Assembly: GCF_019042275.1 (NCBI RefSeq)
Contig: NZ_JAHQCW010000008.1
Coordinates: 1-64,000, forward strand
Source of the DNA: Diplocloster agilis
Lineage (GTDB): Bacteria > Bacillota > Clostridia > Lachnospirales > Lachnospiraceae
Direction of reading: 5' to 3'
DNA length: 64,000 nt
Part shown: piece after piece, positions 44,790 to 54,227 of the stretch
How the letters are laid out: each line of letters opens with the position of its first letter
How positions within the stretch are numbered: position 1 is the first letter of the stretch
Made by a program: the position numbers and the translations under genes
Notes under the pieces: generated by a model
The model's input: the letters and a program-made list of their open reading frames with translations, nothing else
Told to the model about the DNA's origin: nothing
The model's database searches: none

Positions 44790-46237
44790 GATATAACGCC
44801 TCCCTTTTCCTGCTCCTTCTGCGTCAGAGCCTGCATACCATCCTTACGCCCGACACCGAATATTATACTGACAGCCATAACCGCCAGCATGGCAAAGGAG
44901 TAGAACACGAACGGGGTAATCTGTCCGGCCGTCAGCGGAGCCTGTCTGTCGGCAGCGAATCCCAGCGTGTAGATAATCGCCGGTGTCCAGGGCATACAGT
45001 ATACAAGCGTATTGGACTGCGCATCCAGCAGATTCGCCGTCCGGTACGGACTGATTCCGAACTTCTGGGAAATAGGCTTCGCAAAGGAAGCGCCTACCGC
45101 CAGGATCGCCGGGGCATTTAGACCCATAATGGCCGACAGGCCGATCACCATCAGGGAAATCACGACTTCGGCCGCCGCCGGCCCTCTGGCGATACGGCTG
45201 ATTACGCCAAGCAGCTTCCGGTCGCCGTGGCCGGCCCGCATGATCGAGGTGGCGCCGAAGAGCAGCAGGGCCAGCACACAGACCTGGATCATGCTGCTCA
45301 GGCCGGTATACAGTACGCCTCCCACTGTGCGGTCCAGTCCCTCACCCGACACGGAGAACAGCGCGGGAATGGACGCCTGGGCAACGTCGATCTGCACGAT
45401 ATCGATTAGACCCGCCGCCACTGCCACCGCCCCGGCCGCCACGATGCCGATGCTGGTGGCGATGATAATATTTCCCGTCCTGGCCGCTATGATGATCGTC
45501 AGGATAACCGGGAGGAACATAAATAACGTTTTCGGATCATATGCATAGGAGCCTGCCGGAGCGCCGGATTGGTTCAGCACCACCCCGGCCACCGTAATCG
45601 CCGCTATCGTAAGCGCGGCGGCAGCCAGCGCGTATTTTAACCGGGAACGCACCACTCCCGGCACATCCACGCCCTGGGAAGCAGCGGAACAGATCGTCGT
45701 ATCTGAGATAGGAGCCAGATTATCCCCAAAGGCTGCGCCGGAGATAATCGCGCCCGCCAGAATCCCCGGATGAGCTCCCAACGCAAGGCCGGCCGGATAA
45801 AGCACCCCCATGCCGGCGGCGATGGTTCCGAACCCGGTTCCGGATGCCGTAGCAAAGATTGCGGAGGAGATAAACGCGATCACCGCGAAAAGAATCCCAT
45901 TGACGCCGATCCCCGCAGCCAGACCGGCCACCCCGGCAGCCAGGCCGGATTCCCGCAGGATTCTGGAGAAGACCCCTGCGAACAGCCAGCAGACCACCGG
46001 CACGATGGCCTCTTTGCTGGCCATCCCGTCAATCATAGCGTCCGCATAACGCTTTTTGTCCTTCGCCAGGAAGAAGGAGAGCAGAAGGCCCAGAAAAGCA
46101 GGCAGCCACAGCGCCCCGTCGGAAATCGAACCGAAATAAAATGTAGTTATGACAATACACACAATGAAGATAACGAACGGCAGAAAGGAAACCCATTCCC
46201 CGCCGTAAAACTCCAGTTTTTCCCTCTCATTATTCAT
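44786..46237 (-). CDS. NhaC-family Na+/H+ antiporter-like transporter
   Basis: A 483-residue membrane protein with 11-12 helices. Key segments are VPVVCWLFAGVFSRILRES, FATASGTGFGTIAAGMGVLY, GAAFGDNLAPISDTTICSAA (conserved in NhaC) and LLDAQSNTLVYCMPWTPA. Family members exchange cations with protons, or malate/lactate in some cases. It lies 12 bp after the VanXY-like gene and is coupled to vanW, so it belongs to the van-like operon. That is unusual: a serine racemase/transporter (VanT) is normally found in this class of cluster. Confidence 0.88.
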   Translation of the reverse strand: MNNEREKLEFYGGEWVSFLPFVIFIVCIVITTFYFGSISDGALWLPAFLGLLLSFFLAKDKKRYADAMIDGMASKEAIVPVVCWLFAGVFSRILRESGLAAGVAGLAAGIGVNGILFAVIAFISSAIFATASGTGFGTIAAGMGVLYPAGLALGAHPGILAGAIISGAAFGDNLAPISDTTICSAASQGVDVPGVVRSRLKYALAAAALTIAAITVAGVVLNQSGAPAGSYAYDPKTLFMFLPVILTIIIAARTGNIIIATSIGIVAAGAVAVAAGLIDIVQIDVAQASIPALFSVSGEGLDRTVGGVLYTGLSSMIQVCVLALLLFGATSIMRAGHGDRKLLGVISRIARGPAAAEVVISLMVIGLSAIMGLNAPAILAVGASFAKPISQKFGISPYRTANLLDAQSNTLVYCMPWTPAIIYTLGFAADRQAPLTAGQITPFVFYSFAMLAVMAVSIIFGVGRKDGMQALTQKEQEKGGVIS

Positions 46238-46249
46238 TAAGATCCCCCT

Positions 46250-47017
46250 CTAATCGATTATGTTCTGCCAGAACATAGTGATAATAAATCCATCCACGTT
46301 GTTGCCGGATACGGTACAGCTGCAAAGCTCCGGGCACGGTATTTGAACCGGCTCGTCACCGGCCTGTACCGTGAAAATCTCGTAACGTTTTCCATGCAGG
46401 TCGATGAACAGATGGTTCCCCTCATAGGGAAATTGTTTCAGGTAAGCCAAATATTCTTCCAGCGTAAAATTGTGCATCTGCATCAGGGACGCATGGGGCC
46501 TGCCTACATAGCGGAAATGCCAGGGTTCCTGCGCCACGCCGGTAATCGTTTCTTTGCGCTGCTGGTAGCGCTCCACGAACCCGTATCGGGGGGCCAGCTG
46601 CCGGAATAGCTGGCAGATTCCCGTATAAGGGAATTCAGGAGCAATAAAATCAATGTCCGGCACATTTTCAGCCAGATCGATGGCCAGTCCGGTCTGATGC
46701 TCGCTGCCGTCAGGAGGCGCCACATATTTTACCGTGTATTCTTTCCCATTTTCCTCCATAGAACTGCGGTATATGTCTTCCTGGTCCTCTCTGGTACGGA
46801 ATCCGCTGACCGGTACGATCTGCGCTTCCGCCTCCAGGTCCCGCAGCAGTTTCCCAAGGTTTTCCACCGCTTCTTTTGCCAGCAGGATATCAGGATAATC
46901 CGGGCGGACCGGCTTCAGGGATACCTCCTTGCGCCCCGGCGACACCGGAAAGCTTCTGTTGACCAGGATCAGATTGCCTTCCGTTATATTTTCCTTTTTT
47001 AATGTGATTTTTTTCAT
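46250..47017 (-). CDS. VanXY/VanY-like D,D-peptidase
   Basis: A 255-residue zinc D,D-peptidase of the VanY/VanX superfamily. Ligands are seen in SEHQTGLAIDLA (His, Asp near 125-135) and the catalytic Glu and His in EPWHFRYVG near 165. A preceding VPVSGFRTREDQEDIY motif is typical. There is no signal peptide or membrane helix, so it is probably cytoplasmic like VanXY, which removes D-Ala-D-Ala and D-Ala-ending precursors. It follows the ligase by 41 bp. The C-terminal 60 residues extend beyond the catalytic domain. Confidence 0.85.
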   Translation of the reverse strand: MKKITLKKENITEGNLILVNRSFPVSPGRKEVSLKPVRPDYPDILLAKEAVENLGKLLRDLEAEAQIVPVSGFRTREDQEDIYRSSMEENGKEYTVKYVAPPDGSEHQTGLAIDLAENVPDIDFIAPEFPYTGICQLFRQLAPRYGFVERYQQRKETITGVAQEPWHFRYVGRPHASLMQMHNFTLEEYLAYLKQFPYEGNHLFIDLHGKRYEIFTVQAGDEPVQIPCPELCSCTVSGNNVDGFIITMFWQNIID

Positions 47018-47058
47018 CTATGCCTCCAGAATTCTATATCTACAGAATAACGGTATTG

Positions 47059-48114
47059 CTATTTTCCATCTTGCATCGCCAGCCCTACCAGACGGTCCAG
47101 CATTTCTTCGAAGGAAATGCCTACGTCCTTTAACATGCTGGGATATCTGCTGACGGCGGTGAGTCCGGGGATGGTATTTACTTCATTGAACACCACGTCG
47201 CCTTCCGGGGTCAGGAACATATCCACTCTCGCGAAGCCTTTACAGTTAAGCGCCCGGTAGATAATCGCGGCGGTTTCCCGGATCTTTGCGGCCGTCTGGG
47301 CGTCGATACGGGCAGGCATATGAATCTTGGCTTCTTTTCGGTGGTATTTTTCCTCAAAATCGAAGAAGCCACCGGGGCATTCGATCTCATCCACGGTTCC
47401 GATCACCAGCTTTAGATTGCCCAGTACGGAACATCCGACTTCAAAGCCTGGAATTTCCTCTTCGATCACCACTTTATCATCCACCTGGAAAGCGCTTTGC
47501 ACCGCGTCGATCAGGCAGGAGGCATCGGTTACTCTGGTGATTCCGAAGGAGGAACCGGCTTTCACCGGTTTGACATACAGCGGATAGGTGAAGGTCGATG
47601 TACAGCCGGCCAGTTTTTCACGGTCTATTTCTTCATACAGAACCACGGAGCGGGGTACCTTTACGCCTGCCGCCCGGACTATGGTGTGGGCAATATCTTT
47701 ATCCATACCGACCGCGGAGCTTAAGGTATCGCAGCCCACCAGAGGAATTCCCGCCAGCTGGATCAGGCCCTGTACGGTACCGTCTTCCCCGTTTTTTCCG
47801 TGAAGGACCGGAAACGCCAGATCCAGAGGAGTTCTGAGCGTACTTCCCTGGCGGAATTCAATGAGGCAGCGCTGCGTCCGGTCCGGAGATATGATCGCCG
47901 GCGTACAATCCTGCCCGTTGCACCAGGTGTCTGCCAGGATTTTTTCAGCGTCTCCCCGGAAACGGTACCAGCCGCCCTCCCGGGTAATGCCCACCGGGAT
48001 TACCTCATATTTTTCACGATTCAGATGTGTGATTACCGCATGGGCGGATTCCAGGGATACTTCGTACTCGTTTGAATTTCCGCCGAATAATACCGCAATA
48101 CTTTTAAGTTCCAT
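47059..48114 (-). CDS. vanG: VanG-type D-alanine-D-serine ligase
   Basis: A 351-residue ATP-grasp ligase that joins two D-amino acids for peptidoglycan precursors. Sequence features AVLFGGNSNEYEVSLESAHA, FPVLHGKNGEDGTVQGL, YVKPVKAGSSFGI, GGFFDFEEKY and NEVNTIPGLTAVSRYP closely resemble VanG rather than housekeeping Ddl or VanA. The EKY omega-loop is of the D-Ala/D-Ser kind, not D-lactate. It leads an operon with a VanXY-like peptidase, an antiporter and VanW. Low-level vancomycin resistance is possible, but no VanT racemase or VanRS is within the window. Confidence 0.85.
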   Translation of the reverse strand: MELKSIAVLFGGNSNEYEVSLESAHAVITHLNREKYEVIPVGITREGGWYRFRGDAEKILADTWCNGQDCTPAIISPDRTQRCLIEFRQGSTLRTPLDLAFPVLHGKNGEDGTVQGLIQLAGIPLVGCDTLSSAVGMDKDIAHTIVRAAGVKVPRSVVLYEEIDREKLAGCTSTFTYPLYVKPVKAGSSFGITRVTDASCLIDAVQSAFQVDDKVVIEEEIPGFEVGCSVLGNLKLVIGTVDEIECPGGFFDFEEKYHRKEAKIHMPARIDAQTAAKIRETAAIIYRALNCKGFARVDMFLTPEGDVVFNEVNTIPGLTAVSRYPSMLKDVGISFEEMLDRLVGLAMQDGK

Positions 48115-48214
48115 TTTTTAGACCCTCCTCTGATCTGATTGGTCTTCCGATCCACTTTTATAAATAATCAATCCGTTTTTCTTTTTAGCAGTGGATAATC
48201 GACTCTTGTTAAGT

Positions 48215-48223
48215 TGTTATAAT
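48215..48223 (+). promoter_or_regulatory. Extended -10 promoter upstream of the YdeI-like gene
   Basis: TGTTATAAT on the plus strand lies about 280 bp before the YdeI-like start. No clear -35 or other gene is present in the 385-bp divergent gap. Confidence 0.4.
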
Positions 48224-48499
48224 GGTAGCAGAGTTTTGGAGAAAGTCCTTTAAGTTTGATTTATAAGTTTATTAAGATATTCTTATTTTCCACTTAACAT
48301 TGTGTGTACACGCTGTTTTTAAAGGTTCGGAGACGCGAAATGAGTTGTTTGACATTTCCGTGCGCAAATATTAGAATGGAAAAAACTAAGTTAGGTTTGG
48401 CCGCCTTTGACGGATGAGGCATAGACCGACAAATTAGAGATTTGCACACTTTGTGCGGGCAAGAGAAACGATAAGGAGGGACTTATCATAAGCGAAATA

Positions 48500-49051
48500 A
48501 TGAAATTTGCCAACAGAGGAGATTTTCACGAATGGCTCTGTAAGCATTGTATATCAAATGAAGGTATTTGGCTTTTGTTCGGTAAGTCTGGTGGACCAAA
48601 AACTATAAAAGCGGGAGAAGCTCTGGAAGAAGCTCTCTGTTTTGGCTGGATTGACGGGCAAATGGAAAAGATTGATGATAAGACATATAAGAAATATTTT
48701 TCTCCGCGCAGAAAGAACAGCAAATGGTCACAAAAGAATAAGGCATTGGTGAAAAAGCTTGAGGAGCAAGGGCTTATGACTGATTTTGGCAGGAAGAAAA
48801 TAGATGAAGCCAAGAAGAACGGGCAGTGGGAAGCTTCAGCCCCTCTGGCAATCATTACAGAAGAACAAATTGCCTGCCTGTCCGCACTGCTGGAAGGGTA
48901 CGAACCCGCTTACACAAATTTTCAAGCCATGTCTCTATCCGTAAAGAAAACTTATACACGGGCATATCTCGATGCAAAGACAGACGCTGGACGGGAAAAG
49001 CGAATTGCTTGGATTGTGGACAGGCTTAATAAAAACCTAAAACCGATGTAA
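48500..49051 (+). CDS. YdeI/OmpD-associated family protein
   Basis: A 183-residue protein. The N-terminal half (GIWLLFGKSGG, EALCFGWIDGQ, YFSPRRKNSKWSQKN) and the C-terminal helical tail (AYLDAKTDAGREKRIAW) are diagnostic for this family. Related proteins have been linked to bacteriocin or antimicrobial-peptide tolerance; the mechanism is unknown. A strong AAGGAGG lies 20 bases before the ATG, so an upstream non-ATG start in frame (near 48490) is possible. Confidence 0.85.
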   Translation: MKFANRGDFHEWLCKHCISNEGIWLLFGKSGGPKTIKAGEALEEALCFGWIDGQMEKIDDKTYKKYFSPRRKNSKWSQKNKALVKKLEEQGLMTDFGRKKIDEAKKNGQWEASAPLAIITEEQIACLSALLEGYEPAYTNFQAMSLSVKKTYTRAYLDAKTDAGREKRIAWIVDRLNKNLKPM

Positions 49052-49114
49052 ACGTCATGTACAAGTGCATATGCACTTGCGATTTTCTCCGGGAATCCGT
49101 TTATTGGGGAGGTC

Positions 49115-49342
49115 ATGCGGAACGATAGAAAAACGTTTTTGGGGATTCAGGATCAATTTACAGGCCCCCTCGGTTTTGCACCCGCAAAGGCCGTCCTGCC
49201 TCTTGCGGTTTCGGATAGGTATACTATGCACATCAGCCGGTCGGACAAGGGCTTGCTGATCGTGGTGCCCAAATGGTGCCCAACTTTACAAAACTATGTT
49301 GTTACAGGTTATGCCGCTTTATTCGTAGGATTTGAGCTATAA
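49115..49342 (+). CDS. Small hypothetical ORF
   Basis: A 75-residue frame (MRNDRKTFLGIQDQFTGPLG ...) preceded closely by GGGGAGG. The composition is protein-like, but I recognise no family, and overlapping frames of similar size exist. It may be the relic of a longer gene. The rest of the 49052-49579 gap holds the MITE-like palindrome below. Confidence 0.25.
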   Translation: MRNDRKTFLGIQDQFTGPLGFAPAKAVLPLAVSDRYTMHISRSDKGLLIVVPKWCPTLQNYVVTGYAALFVGFEL

Positions 49343-49347
49343 AAAAT

Positions 49348-49451
49348 AAGGGGCTGTGAAAAAACATTCAAAATACAAGGAGGACTTTCGTCTTCACAAT
49401 GGCAAGACAGTAAGTCCTCTTTGTATTTAGACCGTTTTTTCACAGCTCCTT
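49348..49451. mobile_element. MITE-like palindromic element
   Basis: Terminal inverted repeats (AAGGGGCTGTGAAAAAAC and its complement, one mismatch) bound 104 bp that contain a second inner inverted repeat (AATACAAGGAGGACTT / AAGTCCTCTTTGTATT). GGGGCTGTGAAAA-type ends are found in IS1182-like elements. It has no coding capacity and could also serve as a terminator. Confidence 0.6.
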
Positions 49452-49579
49452 TTATGGTAACTTTTATGATACTAAAATAGCCGTTCCAGTCCTGGTAAAC
49501 CGGCGTTATTTTTCTTTTATATTTTACCGGAACGGTGGAAGAATCCCCGCCCTCACTGCCGTCCGGTCAGACCGCCTTC

Positions 49580-51202
49580 TCACCGCGCGCTTTCGCCGTT
49601 AAGCAGCACTCGGCCGGAACTCTGCTTCTGAATCTGGTCGCGCACCACCGCCGGTTCGCCGTTCACGAACACGTAAGAAAATCCTTCCCCCGGCTTCTTG
49701 GGCTGATCATAGTCCGCTCCCGTATGAATCCGTTCCAGGTCGAACACCACCAGATCCGCATCCATACCTTCCCGGATCAGCCCTTTGGTAGTTAGCTTGC
49801 ACACAGCCGCCGGAACGGATGTCATTTTCTTTACCGCAGTCTCCAGATCCAGCACCTTTTCTTCTTTCACATATTTCTCCAGCACTCTGGGAAATGTGCC
49901 GTACAGCCTGGGATGCGGAATTCCCCCCACCGGATACACCGAATCGGAAATAATATTGCTGTAAGGATACCGCATCACCTTCCTGACATCATCCTCCGAC
50001 GCGATAAAGTCCACCATAGAAATCTCGCAATTTTCTTCCACCAGCATATTATAGGCGCACGCATAAGGGTCCATCCCTTTCAGGCGCGCGATCTCCGCCA
50101 CCGATTTCCCGGAATATTCCCGGTTGTGCTCCCGGTTCAACGTGGTCATCCGGATGTTCTCCCATCCAACCAGATTCACCAGATTCTCAAAATCCACGCC
50201 GGGCTTCTGCAGGATATCCGTAAGCTTTTCTCTCATCGCAGGATCGGTCAGCCGCTTCAGAATTCCGGGTACCCCTCCCTCCAGGTAAGCCGGGGGCAGA
50301 ATCTGAATCAGCTGCGTGGAACCTGCCGTGTAGGGATACACATCGCAGCTGACGGCAAGTCCCGACTCCCTGGCTTCATCCAGGATGTCCAGCGCCTTTG
50401 CGATCCCATGTCCCCAGTTTCGCTGCCCGACGCATTTCAGATGGCTTAAATGAAGCGGCACCTCCAGATACCGGGCGATCTCCACCACCTCCCTTAAGGA
50501 AGCATGAAAATTATCGCCCTCGCCCCGGATATGCGTGAACAGCTGAACTCCGCTGTTTCGCATTGGCTCCAGCACCTTCTTAAATTCTTCCGTTGAATAG
50601 TTGTATTCCGGCGCATAGACGATTCCCAGCGATACTCCCAGCGCCCCATCCGACAGAGCCGCTTCCAGATACCGGTGTGCCTGCCTCATTTCTCCATCCG
50701 TCAGACTTCCGCTGCGGTACCCGGCGGCGGCCGCCCGGACCGTCCCGTTTCCAATCAGCATCCCCACGTTGAGCGGCAGTTTCTGTTCCTTTACCGCGTT
50801 TATGTACGACCGGAAAGAGTGGAGCGGAACTCCCGCCGGCATATTTCCCACGATCGGGGCCAGGAAACCTAAGATCTCCTGTCGCCGCTCCTTGGGACAG
50901 GGAACCACGCTCAGGCCGCAGTTGCCGTTCACGATCGTCGTCAGTCCCTGGCGAAGCTCCAGCTCACCGAATCCCTCCCGAAAGACCGCCGCATCCGCAT
51001 GTCTGTGAATGTCAATGAAGCCCGGCGTCACATACTTGCCCTTGACATCGATCACCCGCTCCGCCCGGACCCCTTTTAAGGAATCCTCCTTTTCCGGGAT
51101 AACAGCCGTGATCTTTCCGCCGAGAATACCGACGCTTCCCGGGAAAGCCTGCCGTCCGCTGCCATCTACAATCACCCCGTTTTTAATCAGCAAATCGAAC
51201 AT
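49580..51202 (-). CDS. N-acyl-D-amino-acid deacylase (D-aminoacylase)
   Basis: A 540-residue zinc amidohydrolase that removes acyl groups from N-acyl-D-amino acids. The metal-binding GFIDIHRHAD motif (near residue 68), TIVNGNCGLS, FTHIRGEGDNFHASL, HLSHLKCVG and SDSVYPVGGIPHPRLYGTF are diagnostic. GGAGGTGTGGG precedes the ATG. It lies alone between the MITE-like element and an unknown gene. Its D-amino acid chemistry may link it loosely to the nearby D-Ala-D-Ser ligase operon, but they are not cotranscribed. Confidence 0.92.
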   Translation of the reverse strand: MFDLLIKNGVIVDGSGRQAFPGSVGILGGKITAVIPEKEDSLKGVRAERVIDVKGKYVTPGFIDIHRHADAAVFREGFGELELRQGLTTIVNGNCGLSVVPCPKERRQEILGFLAPIVGNMPAGVPLHSFRSYINAVKEQKLPLNVGMLIGNGTVRAAAAGYRSGSLTDGEMRQAHRYLEAALSDGALGVSLGIVYAPEYNYSTEEFKKVLEPMRNSGVQLFTHIRGEGDNFHASLREVVEIARYLEVPLHLSHLKCVGQRNWGHGIAKALDILDEARESGLAVSCDVYPYTAGSTQLIQILPPAYLEGGVPGILKRLTDPAMREKLTDILQKPGVDFENLVNLVGWENIRMTTLNREHNREYSGKSVAEIARLKGMDPYACAYNMLVEENCEISMVDFIASEDDVRKVMRYPYSNIISDSVYPVGGIPHPRLYGTFPRVLEKYVKEEKVLDLETAVKKMTSVPAAVCKLTTKGLIREGMDADLVVFDLERIHTGADYDQPKKPGEGFSYVFVNGEPAVVRDQIQKQSSGRVLLNGESAR

Positions 51203-51276
51203 CCCACACCTCCATCCACCGTTTCCAAATCCTTATTTCCGCCTCTTCCGGTAAATATAACTGGTAAATATAACCG

Positions 51277-52548
51277 CTAAATGACTGTATAGCCTCCCCG
51301 GACCTCTTCAAGGGAATGCCCTTTCAGCCCATATTGGGGGACTTTTTTCCGCAAATTAGTTACCAGCCTCCGAATACGCTCCCTCCCGCCATCTTCCCCG
51401 ATGCCTGTCATAACTCCCATCATTTCCATCATTTCTCGAATACTGGCACCTGTCATGGCTAAGTTCGTACAATGACGGGTAAGCGACTCCGCTATTTCCT
51501 CCGACATATCCAGATTTGTTTGAAATTTTTCCACCATCTCCCGGTAATAATCCTGCTTGGGAAAATATTCATGCCGATACATATCCCGGATATCCTCAGG
51601 GGTAAAATCCCGATATTCCAGATCCGGATACTTTCCCCTCTGCGCCAGTATTTCCCCGCAATCCGCTTCCGAGATAAGGGAGACAAAGAACTGCTCGTCT
51701 TTTTCGAACATATACAGCTCTTCCCAAAGGATAAAACGGTCTTTGATGAAATTTGCCCATTGATTCACCGGCGTTTTATCTCCGGAGGCTCTGAATATAG
51801 CCAATAAGTGCTCTATTTCCACCATTCCGTACATGTTGCAGGCTCCCCGGACGATTTCTTCCCAGCCGTTTAGCTTAACGATCAGTTTCTGATTGGCGGA
51901 TTCATAGAATATTCTGCCGAAAGCCTCACTTGCGTTTTCCGGTACCATCACACTGACGGTGTGGGTCTTCTCATCGAATGAAAGATCGATCAGACCGCTT
52001 AGAACCAGCCTTTCCAACGGAAGCGCCATTTCAAAAGCATCCAGCTCCCCGCCGGTCTCAAGTCCCATGATCTCTTCAAACAGGTTCACGGTCTCTTCAT
52101 TATACAGCCCGATCCAGGTCATGGGCATTTGGGTCAGTGTCTTGACAACGCTGGCCGCCAGCCGCGTTTTGTTCCAGCCGGATACCACCTCCGCGTCCAA
52201 CAGCCTGCAAAGCTTCAGCATGCTGTTTTTATTATAATCGGTCAGTACCTGCTCCCACGTTCTCGCGGTATGGCCTTTTATGAGCGAAAACTTCGGAAGA
52301 TCCGATAACATCTGTTCCAGCGTCTCAGGTGCCGGATACTCCCCATCCTCCATTTTCCACTTTTCTGATTCCATCATCCTTAAAAACGTCTCTTTGATAT
52401 TATCATTGCCGCTGTGCAGAAGAAGGACTTTCTCTTCCATCGACATACTTTTTATGCGATCGTGTCTGGCCTCTGCTCTTTCCAATTTCTTTGTAGCGTC
52501 CAGGACTTCCCGGTAAGTCTTATCCTGACTTTTGTCATCCTTCTTCAT
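51277..52548 (-). CDS. Hypothetical protein, 423 residues
   Basis: A soluble, acidic, largely helical protein starting at the ATG at 52548 (GGAGGAATTTGG upstream; a longer frame 21 codons earlier lacks this). The opening 45 residues are charged and coiled-coil-like. No catalytic motif or named domain is recognised. The repeated pattern of short helices and a tail (NLRKKVPQYGLKGHSLEEV) recalls uncharacterised Lachnospiraceae proteins that often carry SEC-C motifs, but that zinc motif is absent here. Confidence 0.6.
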   Translation of the reverse strand: MKKDDKSQDKTYREVLDATKKLERAEARHDRIKSMSMEEKVLLLHSGNDNIKETFLRMMESEKWKMEDGEYPAPETLEQMLSDLPKFSLIKGHTARTWEQVLTDYNKNSMLKLCRLLDAEVVSGWNKTRLAASVVKTLTQMPMTWIGLYNEETVNLFEEIMGLETGGELDAFEMALPLERLVLSGLIDLSFDEKTHTVSVMVPENASEAFGRIFYESANQKLIVKLNGWEEIVRGACNMYGMVEIEHLLAIFRASGDKTPVNQWANFIKDRFILWEELYMFEKDEQFFVSLISEADCGEILAQRGKYPDLEYRDFTPEDIRDMYRHEYFPKQDYYREMVEKFQTNLDMSEEIAESLTRHCTNLAMTGASIREMMEMMGVMTGIGEDGGRERIRRLVTNLRKKVPQYGLKGHSLEEVRGGYTVI

Positions 52549-52701
52549 CCAAATTCCTCCATCATTGGTGTTGCACCTTATGGCCGCTGAATAATTTCCA
52601 TACTTTACCATGATGATATCATAAATCAGCAGACCTGTGTATACTTATTACAGAGTATTTCCGCTGCTTCTTTTTCCCGCTGCACCTTTCCGTATTTCAT
52701 C

Positions 52702-54033
52702 CTATTGATCCAGGACAAATCCGATCAGCCTGTCTGCCTGATCGGCCATAAATAGCGGAATGTTCAGCACATCGCCATCCAGCTTCAGATTATCCAAAGA
52801 GAAGCGCACCCGCAGCTTCACCTGCTCCGGGAATAGCTCTTTAAATTTCCGCAAACTCTTACTGGTAATATTCGTTTCAGATTTTACTTCTACCGGTATC
52901 ATATCATTGTCCCGCTGAATCAAAAAATCCACTTCATAAGGAGGATTACTCTGGCTCCAATACCGGGGAGGAACTTCAAACTGGGTAACGAGAGTCTGCA
53001 GCACATAGTTTTCCGTCAGTGCACCCTTAAATTCTGTAAACAAACGGTTTCCCTCTCCAAAGGCTGTGGGCGCCAGCAGAGCCAGACGGCGCAGAAGGCC
53101 CACGTCTACCAGATAAATCTTAAATGCGGACAGATCATCGTAGGCGGATACCGGCAGCCTTGGAGCTGTACTGCGGAAGATCTTGTGAACGAGCCGCGCA
53201 TCCACCAGCCATTGCAATGCATCTTCGTATTCCCGGGCGCGAGCGCCTTCCCTGACCACTTTGTATATGAACTTTTTATTCTCCCGCGCTAACTGGGAAG
53301 GAATCGATTTCCAGATCATAGATATCTTAGGAAACTCGCTGACAACGGGATGTTTGGCAAAATCTCGCTCGTAAGCGCCAATGATGCCCGACAAAGCCTC
53401 CTGCATTGCGTCAACGTCACGGGCCTCCGTCCACATCAAAACGGGTTCCGGCATGCCTCCGGTGACAAAATACATCTTTAGCTTCTCGTAAAGGGGATTG
53501 AAGAATGCATCCGGGATAGGTTCGATGTTCTCTATACTATCCAGGTACATTGCAAGATTCGCATCACCGTTCGCCATTAGAAACTCGGTAAAAGTCATGG
53601 GATCTATCTGCATGAAATTGACCTTTCCTACCGGGAAAGAGGACGGTTTCGACAGAGCGATCCCCAGCAAAGAACCCGCACAGGCAATGTGGTACTGGGG
53701 TGCATTCTCACAAAAATATTTCATCGCATTGATGACCTTGGGGCAGTCCTGTACCTCATCGAATATGATAAGGGTCTTTTCCGGCTGGATTTTCTGTCCG
53801 CTGGCCAGCATTAAATTTTGTATGATACGATTCACATCCTTTGTAGTTTCAAAAAACTGTTTGTATTCTTCATTTTCGTCAAAATTAAAATACGCAGTAT
53901 TTTCATAATATCGTCTTCCAAATTCTTTTAACACCCATGTCTTCCCTACCTGCCGCACTCCTTTAAGGATCAGTGGTTTCCGGTAAGGAGAATCCTTCCA
54001 TTTCAGCAGCTGTTTTAAAATCAATCGTTCCAT
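52702..54033 (-). CDS. AAA ATPase with DUF4143 (AAA_14 family)
   Basis: A 443-residue protein with Walker A (LKGVRQVGKTW), Walker B (TLIIFDEVQDCP), sensor GSLLGIALS, and a C-terminal DUF4143 nuclease-like fold (RYWSQSNPPYEVDFLIQRDN then IPVEVKSE). Such proteins are widespread in anaerobes and are of unknown function. The ATG at 54033 has AAGGAG eight bases upstream. It stands alone. Confidence 0.9.
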   Translation of the reverse strand: MERLILKQLLKWKDSPYRKPLILKGVRQVGKTWVLKEFGRRYYENTAYFNFDENEEYKQFFETTKDVNRIIQNLMLASGQKIQPEKTLIIFDEVQDCPKVINAMKYFCENAPQYHIACAGSLLGIALSKPSSFPVGKVNFMQIDPMTFTEFLMANGDANLAMYLDSIENIEPIPDAFFNPLYEKLKMYFVTGGMPEPVLMWTEARDVDAMQEALSGIIGAYERDFAKHPVVSEFPKISMIWKSIPSQLARENKKFIYKVVREGARAREYEDALQWLVDARLVHKIFRSTAPRLPVSAYDDLSAFKIYLVDVGLLRRLALLAPTAFGEGNRLFTEFKGALTENYVLQTLVTQFEVPPRYWSQSNPPYEVDFLIQRDNDMIPVEVKSETNITSKSLRKFKELFPEQVKLRVRFSLDNLKLDGDVLNIPLFMADQADRLIGFVLDQ

Positions 54034-54151
54034 ATGCAGCACTCCTTCACACTTTTATTGGAGTTTTTGTGATTTTAATCACATAATTATTATAGTCCGA
54101 ATAACGTACAAATTCAATGTCATTACATAATTATTGGCAATTACGAGATAA

Positions 54152-54188
54152 TTTAAAACGGCATAGCCGTAAGCCATGCCGTTTTAAA
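54152..54188 (-). terminator. Terminator of the XRE membrane regulator
   Basis: TTTAAAACGGCAT pairs with ATGCCGTTTTAAA around a short GCcgtaaGC inner stem, 40 bases past the XRE stop on the minus strand. Confidence 0.7.
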
Positions 54189-54227
54189 TCCGAAACCCTA
54201 TGTTATTATTCTTATATTTCTTAAATA

